A stretch of DNA of 54,134 bases from Collinsella sp. AF02-46-1. GTDB taxonomy: Bacteria > Actinomycetota > Coriobacteriia > Coriobacteriales > Coriobacteriaceae. The notes under the pieces were generated by a model. That model saw nothing but the letters and a program-made list of their open reading frames with translations, had not been told where the DNA came from and searched no databases. The first letter of the stretch is position 1, and each line of letters starts with the position of its first letter. The translations under genes and the position numbers were made by a program. The DNA lies in NCBI GenBank assembly GCA_934876235.1, contig CAKXKM010000004.1, forward strand, positions 1 through 54,134, written 5' to 3'. Shown here in pieces: positions 7,591 through 15,868 of the stretch.

Positions 7591-7989
7591 ATGGCGCAAT
7601 CTCAGAACAGCACGGTCGATCTGGCAACGCCGGCAACCTGCCTGATGGGGCTTACCAGTCACGGTAACGTGATGGTGGGCAATAAGGCGTTTGAGTACTA
7701 TAACGAGCGTAATCCCGAGGATTATATCCAAATCCCGTGGGACGAGGTCGACTATATTGCCGCCGAGGTTTTGCGCGGCACCAAGAAGATTACGCGTTTT
7801 GCTATCTTCACCAAGGACAACGGCCACTTTACGTTTTCGACGCGCGACGATAAAGAGACGCTTCGCGCGGTCCGTAAGTACGTCGACGAGGATAAGCTCG
7901 TGCGTTCGCCCGACTTTATCGATGTGACGGCCAAGGGCGCCAAGAGCATCCCCTCCGTTATCAAAAACCTTTTCCACAAAGGCAAGTAG
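7591..7989 (+). CDS. manO: DUF956 family protein, putative mannose PTS accessory protein ManO
   Basis: A 132-residue soluble protein starting MAQSQNSTVDLATPATCLMG. The central part, from about TSHGNVMVGNKAFEYYN to the Ile/Pro-rich IQIPWDEVDYIAAEV, fits the DUF956 family, which is typically encoded next to mannose-family PTS genes and thought to modulate them. The ATG at 7591 has GGAGGGC upstream; an earlier in-frame start at 7540 lies inside the hairpin and is rejected. The stop codon TAG is also the first three bases of a repeat element terminus. Confidence 0.8.
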   Translation: MAQSQNSTVDLATPATCLMGLTSHGNVMVGNKAFEYYNERNPEDYIQIPWDEVDYIAAEVLRGTKKITRFAIFTKDNGHFTFSTRDDKETLRAVRKYVDEDKLVRSPDFIDVTAKGAKSIPSVIKNLFHKGK

Positions 7990-8213
7990 TCATTAAAGAG
8001 CGCCCCCTCAAAGTGGGGCGCAGTCTCCCATGTGGCTCGATCGGGAAAGTGCATCCCAGTTCGAGCGTCGATTCCGGGATGTAGTTTCCGGAACGGGGTC
8101 GTTTGGGAAACCGTGTCCCGTTTCGAGCCGAAATTCTGGGTCACAGTTTCCCAGCGAAGTCTCATGGGGAAAGTCTGACCCAGAATTTGCCTGGATAGTG
8201 GGACGCACTTTCC
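7982..8213. repeat. Palindromic triplet array A (46-bp units, 62-bp pitch)
   Basis: Three units each exactly 46 bp lie at 8044-8089, 8106-8151 and 8168-8213, separated by 16 bases. Each begins GGAAA-N6-CCC and ends GGG-N6-TTTCC, so each is an imperfect palindrome with an 18-base variable centre. A decayed fourth unit precedes them: its tail (GGGGCGCAGTCTCCC, ending near 8029) is nearly in phase. The left edge at 7987-8006 matches part of the element termini at 4335-4390. The same arrangement recurs at 18892 and 50226. No coding frame looks real here. Confidence 0.85.
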
Positions 8214-8253
8214 GGAGGGCTGTTCCACCGCAACTTCGAAGAGTGGCTATACG

Positions 8254-8284
8254 TTGCATTACAGCGGCGTAAATCTGCTACACT
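8254..8284 (+). promoter_or_regulatory. Candidate promoter of tRNA-Arg
   Basis: TTGCAT (8254-8259) and TACACT (8279-8284) with a 19-bp spacer lie just before the tRNA. The spacer is longer than ideal, so the call is tentative. Confidence 0.4.
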
Positions 8285-8294
8285 AGTACAGCAT

Positions 8295-8370
8295 GCCTCC
8301 GTAGCTCAGGGGATAGAGCACCGCTCTCCTAAAGCGGGTGTCGACGGTTCGAATCCGCCCGGGGGCACCA
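8295..8370 (+). tRNA. tRNA-Arg (anticodon CCU, codon AGG)
   Basis: A 76-base cloverleaf with encoded CCA. The acceptor stem is GCCTCCG with CGGGGGC plus A-CCA. The anticodon stem CCGCT/AGCGG carries the loop CTCCTAA, giving anticodon CCU. The T loop is TTCGAAT. One A-C mismatch is seen in the T stem. A strong terminator follows after ten bases. Pieces of this gene recur, inverted and direct, within the next 180 bases. Confidence 0.93.
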
Positions 8371-8380
8371 GAGGAATATC

Positions 8381-8409
8381 GAGCCCGGTACCGCGATGGT
8401 GCCGGGCTC
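8381..8409 (+). terminator. Terminator of tRNA-Arg
   Basis: GAGCCCGGTACC pairs with GGTGCCGGGCTC across a five-base loop, a 12-bp stem with one G-U pair, followed by TCTTCTGG. The U-tract is weak. An almost identical copy lies at 8509-8537. Confidence 0.75.
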
Positions 8410-8425
8410 TTCTGGTCTAAGGGCA

Positions 8426-8537
8426 GGATTCGGACCGTCGACACCCGCGTCACCAATTTCCCCGCGGGGGGAGTTTTCGAATCCGCCCGGGGGCACCAGA
8501 GATTTGCCGAGCCCGGTACCACCACGGTGCCGGGCTC
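8426..8537. repeat. Rearranged tRNA-Arg fragments with a second terminator copy
   Basis: Bases 8426-8448 are the reverse complement of tRNA positions 8334-8356 with one mismatch in 23. Bases 8476-8501 are a direct copy of 8348-8373 (T loop to CCA plus flank). Bases 8509-8537 are a second copy of the terminator hairpin. The tRNA 3' end plus terminator is thus duplicated with a 128-bp offset, with an inverted piece between. This could be the scar of an element that used the tRNA 3' end as attachment site, or a local rearrangement. No integrase is visible. Confidence 0.75.
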
Positions 8538-8585
8538 TTCTGGTTTAAAGGTATGCCGTGGTTTTCGCTACTTCAGATGAAGAAA

Positions 8586-8616
8586 GCGCCCGTTTGCAGG
8601 GGGAGCAAACGGGCGC
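8586..8616 (-). terminator. Terminator of the kinase/cell-wall operon
   Basis: GCGCCCGTTTGC (8586-8597) and GCAAACGGGCGC (8605-8616) form a perfect 12-bp stem. Read on the minus strand the stem is followed by TTTCTTC, fitting Rho-independent termination after pknB, whose stop codon is at 8669. Confidence 0.85.
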
Positions 8617-8668
8617 AATTGAGCGAATGTATTTGCGTCAGCAGCCGCTGTGGGCAACGTCTTGATGA

Positions 8669-10630
8669 CTAGTTGGTCGTACCGGAATCGTCGCCCGTGC
8701 CCGAGCCCGAACCCGAACCCGAGCCAGAAAGTGCGACCGTCAGCGTAATCGTGCTGTCGGTAGACTGCTTGCCGGTGGGGGAGACGCCCGTAACGGTGGC
8801 GTTTTCGTTGCCGCTCACGGGGTTACCGTTCTGATCGCAGAATGCGATGTTGTAGAACCCGGCGTTGTTGAGCGCGGTAACGGCGGCGGAGATGCTCTTG
8901 CCGTACAGGTTGCCCGGAACGCTGGCTTTGCCGGACTTCTTGGCAATGACGACGGTAATCGTGGCACCGGGCTTCTGCTTGCCGCTGGGGTTCCAGCTGA
9001 TCACGGTGCCCTCGGTAACCGAGTCGTTCTCCTGGTAGCTCACGTCGACGCCAAAGCCTGCCATATCGAGGGCGTTGCGCGCCCGGGCCTCGGTCATGTC
9101 GGTCAGGTCGGGGACGGACGTGGTATCCGGGCCACTCGAGACCTTGTACGAGATGGTCGTGCCCTTCTCGACTTCCTTGCCGGCGTCGGTGCCCTGCTCA
9201 AAGACCTGGCCTTCGTCGGCCTCGTTGGCCTCCTCGGTGGCGTTGCCCTTTAGGCCAACGCTTGCCAGTGCCGCCTCTGCCTGGTCCTTGGTTAGACCGA
9301 CAAGCCGGGGAACCTCAACCTTCTCGGAGGGCTTGGGGCCCTTGGAGATCACCAGGTTCACCTTGGTGCCTTTGGGCTTCTTGGTGTTGCCGTTGGGGGT
9401 CTGCTCGGCAACCTTGCCCTCGTCGACATCGTCGTTGTAGCTCTGGTCGACGGTGCCTACCTCAAGGCCGGCTTCCTTGATCAGCTCAATAGCGGTTTCC
9501 TGGTCCTTGCCCAGCACGTCGGGCACCGTGACCTGTTCGCCGCTGAACATGCCCGTGGCAAAGGCCACTACAACGCCAATCACGGCGACGGCGGCAATCA
9601 CGGCGGCGATGATCTTGTTCTTGTTGGACTTGGGTTTCTCGACCTCGTAGGAGCCCGTGGAGCCCGAGACAGCGCTACGGGCGGTGTTCTGACCGCTCAC
9701 GCCCGAGACGGGACGAACCATAGCGCGCGTTGAGTCGGAAAGCTCGCGGGTCTTGGTGGCACCCAGGTCGCCGGCGGCACCGATGATGCGCGTGGGCTCC
9801 GAGACATTGACGGCACGGCCGGACAGATAGCTGTTAAGCACCTGGCGCAGCTCGTCGGCTGTCTGGAAGCGGTTTGCCGGGTCCTTCTCCATGCACTTGA
9901 GGATGATGCGCTCAAGGTCGGCATCGACGCCGGAGTTGATCTGGCTCGGCGGGATGGGGAGCTCGTTGACCTGCTTGAGCGCGACCGAGATGGCGTCGTC
10001 GCCGTCAAAGGGCACGCGGCCGGTGGCGCACTCGTACATGACGACACCCAGCGAGTAGATATCCGAGGTGGGGCCGAGGTCCTGGCCGCGGGTCTGCTCG
10101 GGGCTTACATAGTGGGCGGTGCCCAGAACGTTGTTATCCTGCGTGAGGTGGCTGTTCTTGGCGCGTGCGATGCCAAAATCCATTACCTTGATGTTGCCGT
10201 CGGGTAGCACCATGATGTTTTGCGGCTTAATGTCGCGGTGGATGATCTCGTGCTTGTGTGCGACCGAAAGTGCGGAGCTGATCTGCGAGCCGATCTGCGC
10301 GACCTTCTTGGGATCGAGGGCGCCGTGGCTCTTGATGCCGCTCTTAAGGTCGGTACCGCGCAGGTACTCCATGACGATGTAATAGGTGTCGCCGTCCTTG
10401 CCCCAGTCGTAGACGCCCACGATATAGGGGGAGGACAGGCCGGCAGCTGCCTGAGCCTCCTGTTTAAAGCGGGCGGCGAAGGTGGCGTCGCCGGCATACT
10501 GCGGCAGCATGATCTTGACGGCAACCGTGCGGTCGAGGACCTGATCCTGTGCACGGAAGACGGTCGCCATACCGCCCGTTCCCACCTTATCCTTGAGGAG
10601 GTATCTTCCCCCGAGGACCCTCTGTTCCAT
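8669..10630 (-). CDS. pknB: Membrane Ser/Thr protein kinase with four PASTA domains (PknB type)
   Basis: A 653-residue kinase. The start MEQRVLGGRYLL is preferred because TAGGAGCAGGA precedes it. The kinase domain (about 8-270) has the Gly loop VGTGGMATVF, Lys39 in VAVKIM, HRDIKPQN and DFG. A juxtamembrane linker rich in Ser/Thr follows, then one membrane span (about 338-362) and four extracellular PASTA repeats (about 367-640). It ends in a Gly/Ser tail. PASTA kinases bind muropeptides or lipid II and phosphorylate division and wall proteins. It is the last gene of the operon. A 132-base gap before it may hold a secondary promoter. Confidence 0.95.
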   Translation of the reverse strand: MEQRVLGGRYLLKDKVGTGGMATVFRAQDQVLDRTVAVKIMLPQYAGDATFAARFKQEAQAAAGLSSPYIVGVYDWGKDGDTYYIVMEYLRGTDLKSGIKSHGALDPKKVAQIGSQISSALSVAHKHEIIHRDIKPQNIMVLPDGNIKVMDFGIARAKNSHLTQDNNVLGTAHYVSPEQTRGQDLGPTSDIYSLGVVMYECATGRVPFDGDDAISVALKQVNELPIPPSQINSGVDADLERIILKCMEKDPANRFQTADELRQVLNSYLSGRAVNVSEPTRIIGAAGDLGATKTRELSDSTRAMVRPVSGVSGQNTARSAVSGSTGSYEVEKPKSNKNKIIAAVIAAVAVIGVVVAFATGMFSGEQVTVPDVLGKDQETAIELIKEAGLEVGTVDQSYNDDVDEGKVAEQTPNGNTKKPKGTKVNLVISKGPKPSEKVEVPRLVGLTKDQAEAALASVGLKGNATEEANEADEGQVFEQGTDAGKEVEKGTTISYKVSSGPDTTSVPDLTDMTEARARNALDMAGFGVDVSYQENDSVTEGTVISWNPSGKQKPGATITVVIAKKSGKASVPGNLYGKSISAAVTALNNAGFYNIAFCDQNGNPVSGNENATVTGVSPTGKQSTDSTITLTVALSGSGSGSGSGTGDDSGTTN

Positions 10631-10762
10631 TCCTGCTCCTAACATAACTATTCGCTCAACGATGTGTGTAGTACCAGATGTGTGGCCGCTGGGGCCGTGT
10701 GGCGCGTTGCCGCTAGCTCATCGGCCGCGGCGCGCCATAAGTATCCGCTTTGATCATGGGCA

Positions 10763-13633
10763 TCACGCTCCCTGTGCGGCGAGCGCCGCGGTCAGGACGA
10801 TGCCGGCAATCTTGGCCGCCTTGACGTCGTGTTTGTCGTAATCCTCCAGGGCTACCGAGATGGCAACCGTGGGTGAATCGTAAGGTGCAAAGCCAACAAA
10901 CGTAGAGTTGACGTTGGTGCCGCCGGTCTCGGGCGAACCGGTCTTGCCGGCAACCTTGACGCCCGGAATCTGGGCATCGGTGCCGGTACCGGACTGGACG
11001 ACGGCGAGCATGGCCTGCTTGACCTGGTCGGCCGTGGCAGAGCTGACAGCCTGGCCCAGCGAGCGGGACTGCGTGGTCTTGACCACGGTTCCGTCCGGGG
11101 CGAGTATCTGGGACACAAAGAACGGGTCCATGACCACGCCGCTGTTGGCGATAGCGGCAGCGATCACGCAATTCTGCATAACGGTGGTCTGCGGGCCAGG
11201 CGTGTGATCCATGCCGACGGGCTGGCCGGCGCCTGCCCAAGCGGTCTCCCACTCGGTCATAAGCGACGGGTCGGCCATGATGGAAGCTGCGGTGGTCAGA
11301 TCCTGACCGAGCTTTTGGCCGTAGCCAAAGGCGTTGGCAAACTGGACGAGCGAGCTGGCGCCAATCTCGTTGGCCACCTGGCCAAAGACGACGTTGGACG
11401 ACACGGCGAAGGCCTGCTGCAGGCTGATGGTGCCGTAGCTCTCGTTGGCATAGTTGGTGACCGGCGCGTTGCCGATGTCCATGGAGCCAGGCGCCTGGTA
11501 CGTGCTGGTAAGGCTGGCGGTGCCGGTTTCGAGCGCCGCGGAGAGTGTGACAACCTTAAAGGTCGAGCCCGGGGTGTACAGCGCGTCCATGGCACGGTCG
11601 TACATGGAGCCGTCCTCGCCGCCGCCCGACTGGAGCAGCGCATCGATGTTGGTGTTGTCGTAGGTGGGCGAGCTCGCGCACGCAAGGACCGCACCGGTGC
11701 GCGGATCCATGACCACCACAGCGCCCTTAAAGCCCTTGAGCGCCTGCTCGGCAGCCGTCTGGATGCGCGAGTCGATGGTGAGCTTGGCGGTATTGCCCGG
11801 CTGGGTCTGCCCCGCGAGCGACGCGATGGCGTTGTTCCAGCTGGAGTAATCCTTGGAGCCGGTGAGCGTATCGTTCATGACGCTCTCGATGCCGGCGGTG
11901 CCGTATTGCTGACTCACGTAGCCCACCACGTGCGCGGCCATGTTGCCGTTGGGGTAGGAACGGGCGTAGGTGCCGTCCTCCTGCTGCAGCGACTCGGCTA
12001 GCGTCACGCCGTCGGACGTGATGATGGAGCCACGCTGGATGTACTTGGAGCGGGCGATGGTGTGGTTGTTGGTCGGCATGTCCTGATAGTCCTTGGCCTT
12101 AATGACCTGGACATAGGTGAGGTTGCCGATAAGGATGGCGAACAGCGCCGTAAAGGCGAGCACCGCACGGGTTAGACGGTTGGCGAGCGCAACGCGGCCG
12201 AGCACACCGGATTCAGGCGTGTCGAGCAGGCGACGGCGCATGCGCGAGCCGACGGAATGGCTGCCGCTGCCGTAGGAAGACGAGGTGGCAAAGCGCGTGC
12301 CCGTCGGGGCGGCGGCAGATGCGACCTGATCATCGGTGATGGCGGCCATGGTGCCGGTGCCGGTAAGCTCGGCCTCGCGTCCGGTCGCCTCGTCACCGGC
12401 GCGCAGCAGGAGCGCGACGATGATAAAGCTTGCCAGCAGCGAGGAGCCGCCCTGGCTCATAAAGGGCAGGGTGACGCCGGTCAGCGGGATCAGGCGGGTT
12501 ACGCCGCCAACGATCAAGAAGGCCTGGAAGCTGATGGCTGCCGTAAGACCGGTGGCGCTAAAGGCGGCAAGGTCGGATTTAGCGCGGGCAGCCGTGGTGA
12601 GGCCACGCACGGCAAAAAGCATAAACAGGATGAGCACGGCGCCGCCGCCCAAAAGGCCCATCTCCTCGCCGATAGCCGAAAAGATAAAGTCGGACTCGAC
12701 GACGGGGATGTTGTTGGCCATGCCGTTGCCGATGCCAACACCGACCAGGCCGCCATCGGCAAGCGAGAAGAGCGACTGGACGATCTGGTAGCCCTGGCCC
12801 TGGGCGTCCTTAAACGGATCGACCCAAACCTGGAAACGCACCTGAACGTGAGACAGGAACTTGTAGGCGCCCACAGCTCCAACGGCTAAGAGCGCAAGGC
12901 CGATAACGACATACGAAAAGCGCCCCGTGGCAACGTAGAGCATCAGCAAGAAGATGGTGTAGAACAGCACGGCCGAACCCAGGTCGCGTTCGAAGACGAC
13001 GACGAGCAGGCACACACCCCACACGGCAAACAGCGGCAGCAGCAGTCGCAGGCGAGGGATCTTAAAGCCCAGGATCTTGCGGTTGGAGATGGAGAGCAGC
13101 TCGCGGTTCTCGGCCAGGTACCCGGCCAGGAACAGCACGATAAAGACCTTGGCGAACTCGCCAGGCTGGATGGTAAAGCCCGCGATGCGAATCCACAGCT
13201 TGGAGCCCGAGATCGTGGTGCCGATAAAGATGGGCAGCATCAGCAGGATGATGCCGATGATGCCAAAGGTGTACTTGTAGCGCATGACCACGTCGAGGTT
13301 TTTGACCAGTGCGAGCGTTCCCACCATCAGGGCCACCGAGACAAACAGGATGATGAGCTGTGAGATGGCGAGAGCGGGGGCGAGGCGTGTCACGAACGTG
13401 ATGCCGATGCCCGAAAGTATAAATACGATGGGTAGGATGGCGGGGTCGGCGCCGGGCGCCAAGATGCGCACGGCGATATGTGCCGCGGCGAAGGCGGCAA
13501 AGAGGCCGATCGGCACGGCGAGTGTCTCAAAGGAGATGGCGGCGCCCGCGGTGAGCACGTACATCGCATACAGCAGGATGACGGGGAACGCCGAGGCGAT
13601 GAGCAAGAGCAGTTCGGTGTTGCGGCGACTCAT
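10763..13633 (-). CDS. Fusion of SEDS glycosyltransferase (RodA/FtsW) and class B penicillin-binding protein
   Basis: A single open frame of 956 residues. Residues 1 to about 425 are a multi-pass SEDS protein with the conserved region VWVDPFKDAQGQGYQIVQS and GGSS near the end. After a Ser/Gly/Thr-rich linker (about 430-475) another membrane span begins a class B PBP. Its transpeptidase motifs are STFK (Ser near 690), SSN (near 745) and KTG (near 897). SEDS proteins polymerise lipid II and class B PBPs crosslink the strands; they normally act as two separate partner proteins, rodA and pbpA, adjacent in actinobacteria. The start is the ATG at 13633 with GGGAG eight bases upstream, not the GTG at 13642. 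No frameshift is needed between the halves. Confidence 0.93.
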   Translation of the reverse strand: MSRRNTELLLLIASAFPVILLYAMYVLTAGAAISFETLAVPIGLFAAFAAAHIAVRILAPGADPAILPIVFILSGIGITFVTRLAPALAISQLIILFVSVALMVGTLALVKNLDVVMRYKYTFGIIGIILLMLPIFIGTTISGSKLWIRIAGFTIQPGEFAKVFIVLFLAGYLAENRELLSISNRKILGFKIPRLRLLLPLFAVWGVCLLVVVFERDLGSAVLFYTIFLLMLYVATGRFSYVVIGLALLAVGAVGAYKFLSHVQVRFQVWVDPFKDAQGQGYQIVQSLFSLADGGLVGVGIGNGMANNIPVVESDFIFSAIGEEMGLLGGGAVLILFMLFAVRGLTTAARAKSDLAAFSATGLTAAISFQAFLIVGGVTRLIPLTGVTLPFMSQGGSSLLASFIIVALLLRAGDEATGREAELTGTGTMAAITDDQVASAAAPTGTRFATSSSYGSGSHSVGSRMRRRLLDTPESGVLGRVALANRLTRAVLAFTALFAILIGNLTYVQVIKAKDYQDMPTNNHTIARSKYIQRGSIITSDGVTLAESLQQEDGTYARSYPNGNMAAHVVGYVSQQYGTAGIESVMNDTLTGSKDYSSWNNAIASLAGQTQPGNTAKLTIDSRIQTAAEQALKGFKGAVVVMDPRTGAVLACASSPTYDNTNIDALLQSGGGEDGSMYDRAMDALYTPGSTFKVVTLSAALETGTASLTSTYQAPGSMDIGNAPVTNYANESYGTISLQQAFAVSSNVVFGQVANEIGASSLVQFANAFGYGQKLGQDLTTAASIMADPSLMTEWETAWAGAGQPVGMDHTPGPQTTVMQNCVIAAAIANSGVVMDPFFVSQILAPDGTVVKTTQSRSLGQAVSSATADQVKQAMLAVVQSGTGTDAQIPGVKVAGKTGSPETGGTNVNSTFVGFAPYDSPTVAISVALEDYDKHDVKAAKIAGIVLTAALAAQGA

Positions 13634-13649
13634 AAGCGGCACTCCCTTT

Positions 13650-15449
13650 CTAATTCTTATCGGAGGCTTCGGCCTCGGCGGACTGTTCGGCGGTTTTCTC
13701 GGAATCTGATTCGGAGGTCGATCTCTGGTCGGTGTTGTCGCGAATCGTTTGCGCGTCGATCACCTGGCGGGTCTGCTCCTCGTCGATCTGGTGGCGGTAC
13801 TTGGATATCGTGTCCTGCGCATCGTCGACACTTGTTTGCGGAATACCCGCCTTGAGGCGGTTTTGCGTGTCTTCGGGCAGGTCGGACAGCTTGATACTGG
13901 TTTCGCTTTCGAGCCAGTGAAGCTTGAGTCCGAGCGGCTTGCCGGGAAGGCCGCGCCAGACGGCGACATTGCCCTGGTAGGTACCCAGGTAGTACGAGCC
14001 GGTGACACCCGTGTAGGCCCAGATGGCAGCCGCCAGCACCAAGACGAGACCTAAGACGACGCCGATGGTGACGTTGCGGCGACGCACGCGTTGCGCCTCG
14101 CGCATAACGCCATCGTCAACCAGGTCAACGACTACTACGGTCACGTTGTCGTGGCCGCCGGCGGCAAGCGCCGCGTCCACTAGGTTGTCAACGCAGATTT
14201 GCGCGGTTGAGGACTGCGTGGCGATGTTCTCGATATCGCTATCGGGAATCATGCTCGAAAGGCCGTCAGAGCACAGTATCAGGCGGTCGCCTTCCTCGAT
14301 ATGCAGAGTGAAGTGGTCGGCATACATGGCGGGGTCTGAGCCCAGCGCACGGGTGATGACCGAACGGTTGGGGTGGACGCGAGCCTCGTCTGCCGTGATC
14401 TCGCCGGCGTCCACGAGCTCCTCCACGTAGGAGTGGTCGCGGGTCACGCGGATGAGCGTGCCCTCGTGGAGCAGGTAGGCGCGAGAGTCGCCCACGTGGG
14501 CGATGGCGAGCGTGTCGTTTTCGATATAGGCGCAAGTGGCTGTGCAGCCCATGCCGGGCTTGCCTAGGCCGTTCAGGGCCGCCTCGATTACGGCGGCGTT
14601 AGCTGCCTCGACGGCTGCCGCCAGGCGTGCTGCGTCGGCGGACTGCGGGGCCGTCTTGGCAATAGTCTCGACGGCGATGGAAGAGGCTACCTCGCCGGCG
14701 GCGTGACCGCCCATGCCGTCGCATACGCAAAAGAGCGGCGACTGCACCAGGTAGGAATCCTCATTGTGCGGGCGCACACAGCCAACGTCGGAGCGGGCAC
14801 CCCACATGAGTTGCGTGGTGGTGCCGGCATCATAGGTCGAGTCGGTCTCGATGCGCTCCTCGGTCAGGGGCTCAAAGCTCATGGTCGAGCCGGGGTCTTT
14901 GAGCTTGGCTTCAACGGCGGCTACGTCGATCTCGGCTGTGTCACCGGGAGAGACGGTGTCGGTCTCGGCGTTTGATTCGGAATCGCCGGTGTCCGGGGAG
15001 TCGGGCTCCTCGGACACGCGGGCGGTCGACTCGTCGTCTTGCGGGCTGACGTCTATAGGCTCGGGCGCCGGCGTAGACACGGGCGCAACCTCGGATGCCG
15101 GGGCTATGGGAAACGCCGGCGCGGCGGGCTCGGGTGCCGCAAACACCGCAGCGCTCTCGTTGATTGCCGCGGCGACAGGCTCTGCAAAGTGAGCTGGCGC
15201 CGGGGTTGCTTCGGGCGCTGTGGGCTGTTCCGCGGCATGTGCGCCGATGGGCGCCGCTACGGTATCCTCTTCGTCCTCGTTATCGGCGAGATCCGAAATA
15301 TCATGCGTTACATGCGAAAGAGGCAGGGAGAACACGGTGTCCTCGGGTTCCACGGGTGCGGAGCCCGCCGGAGCGGCGTGGGCCGGCGCAGCTGTGGCGG
15401 CAGCCGGTGCCTCGGTCATAGTCGCGGACTTGTTCTCCTCGTCGATCAT
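13650..15449 (-). CDS. pstP: PP2C-type Ser/Thr protein phosphatase with long N-terminal extension (PstP)
   Basis: A 599-residue protein. About 215 N-terminal residues are Ala/Pro/Glu/Asp-rich and look disordered, which is unusual for PstP. The PP2C domain (about 216-460) contains metal-binding and core motifs SDVGCVRPHNEDS, CDGMGGHAAGE, HVGDSRAYL, SDGL and GGHDNVT. A membrane span (about 470-492) and an extracytoplasmic tail follow. The phosphatase reverses PknA/PknB phosphorylation. The start is fixed by a 4-base ATGA overlap with the fhaB stop. Sixteen bases separate it from the SEDS-PBP gene. Confidence 0.93.
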   Translation of the reverse strand: MIDEENKSATMTEAPAAATAAPAHAAPAGSAPVEPEDTVFSLPLSHVTHDISDLADNEDEEDTVAAPIGAHAAEQPTAPEATPAPAHFAEPVAAAINESAAVFAAPEPAAPAFPIAPASEVAPVSTPAPEPIDVSPQDDESTARVSEEPDSPDTGDSESNAETDTVSPGDTAEIDVAAVEAKLKDPGSTMSFEPLTEERIETDSTYDAGTTTQLMWGARSDVGCVRPHNEDSYLVQSPLFCVCDGMGGHAAGEVASSIAVETIAKTAPQSADAARLAAAVEAANAAVIEAALNGLGKPGMGCTATCAYIENDTLAIAHVGDSRAYLLHEGTLIRVTRDHSYVEELVDAGEITADEARVHPNRSVITRALGSDPAMYADHFTLHIEEGDRLILCSDGLSSMIPDSDIENIATQSSTAQICVDNLVDAALAAGGHDNVTVVVVDLVDDGVMREAQRVRRRNVTIGVVLGLVLVLAAAIWAYTGVTGSYYLGTYQGNVAVWRGLPGKPLGLKLHWLESETSIKLSDLPEDTQNRLKAGIPQTSVDDAQDTISKYRHQIDEEQTRQVIDAQTIRDNTDQRSTSESDSEKTAEQSAEAEASDKN

Positions 15450-15862
15450 CGACGGTTCACCTTCATGACCACGTCGCCAATCTGGACTTCGTCGCCCTCG
15501 CGCAGCGTTGCGGGCTCCACAAGCTGGCGGCCGTTGACGAGCGTGCCGTTAAGCGAGTTGAGGTCTTCGATGATGAGCGCCGGGCCCTGCAGCGAAAAGC
15601 GCGCATGCGAGGCCGAGACGAACGGTTCGTTGATGCAGATGTCCGAAGATGGCGAGCGACCGACGATGACGGGGCCGAGCATGTCTACGTGGATGCCGCG
15701 GATACCGCGCGGACCCTTGTCCACATCGATCGTCCAGATAGCCGAGTCGCGGCGCTGTCCGCGCACAAGTCCCACGCCGGTCTTCATGACGGCGAACAGG
15801 AAGATATAGAGCAGGGCGACCAGGACGATGCGGCCTGCAAAAAGGACGATATCGATGTTCAT
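15446..15862 (-). CDS. fhaB: Membrane-anchored FHA domain protein (FhaB/FipA type)
   Basis: A 138-residue protein with one N-terminal membrane span (about 7-27) and a C-terminal FHA domain (about 60-135). FHA phosphothreonine-pocket motifs are VIVGRSPSSDI, SASHARF and DLNSLNGTLVNG. FHA domains read phosphothreonine left by the operon kinases; FhaB homologues act in septal wall synthesis. The ribosome-binding site AGGGGA lies in the last codons of fhaA, six bases away, so translation is probably coupled. Confidence 0.92.
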   Translation of the reverse strand: MNIDIVLFAGRIVLVALLYIFLFAVMKTGVGLVRGQRRDSAIWTIDVDKGPRGIRGIHVDMLGPVIVGRSPSSDICINEPFVSASHARFSLQGPALIIEDLNSLNGTLVNGRQLVEPATLREGDEVQIGDVVMKVNRR

Positions 15863-15868
15863 AAGAGA

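Noticed and set aside
8044..8213. Regularly spaced repeats as a CRISPR array
   Set aside because: Units are diverged, palindromic and 46 bp with only 16-bp gaps; only three occur per site and no cas genes are near.
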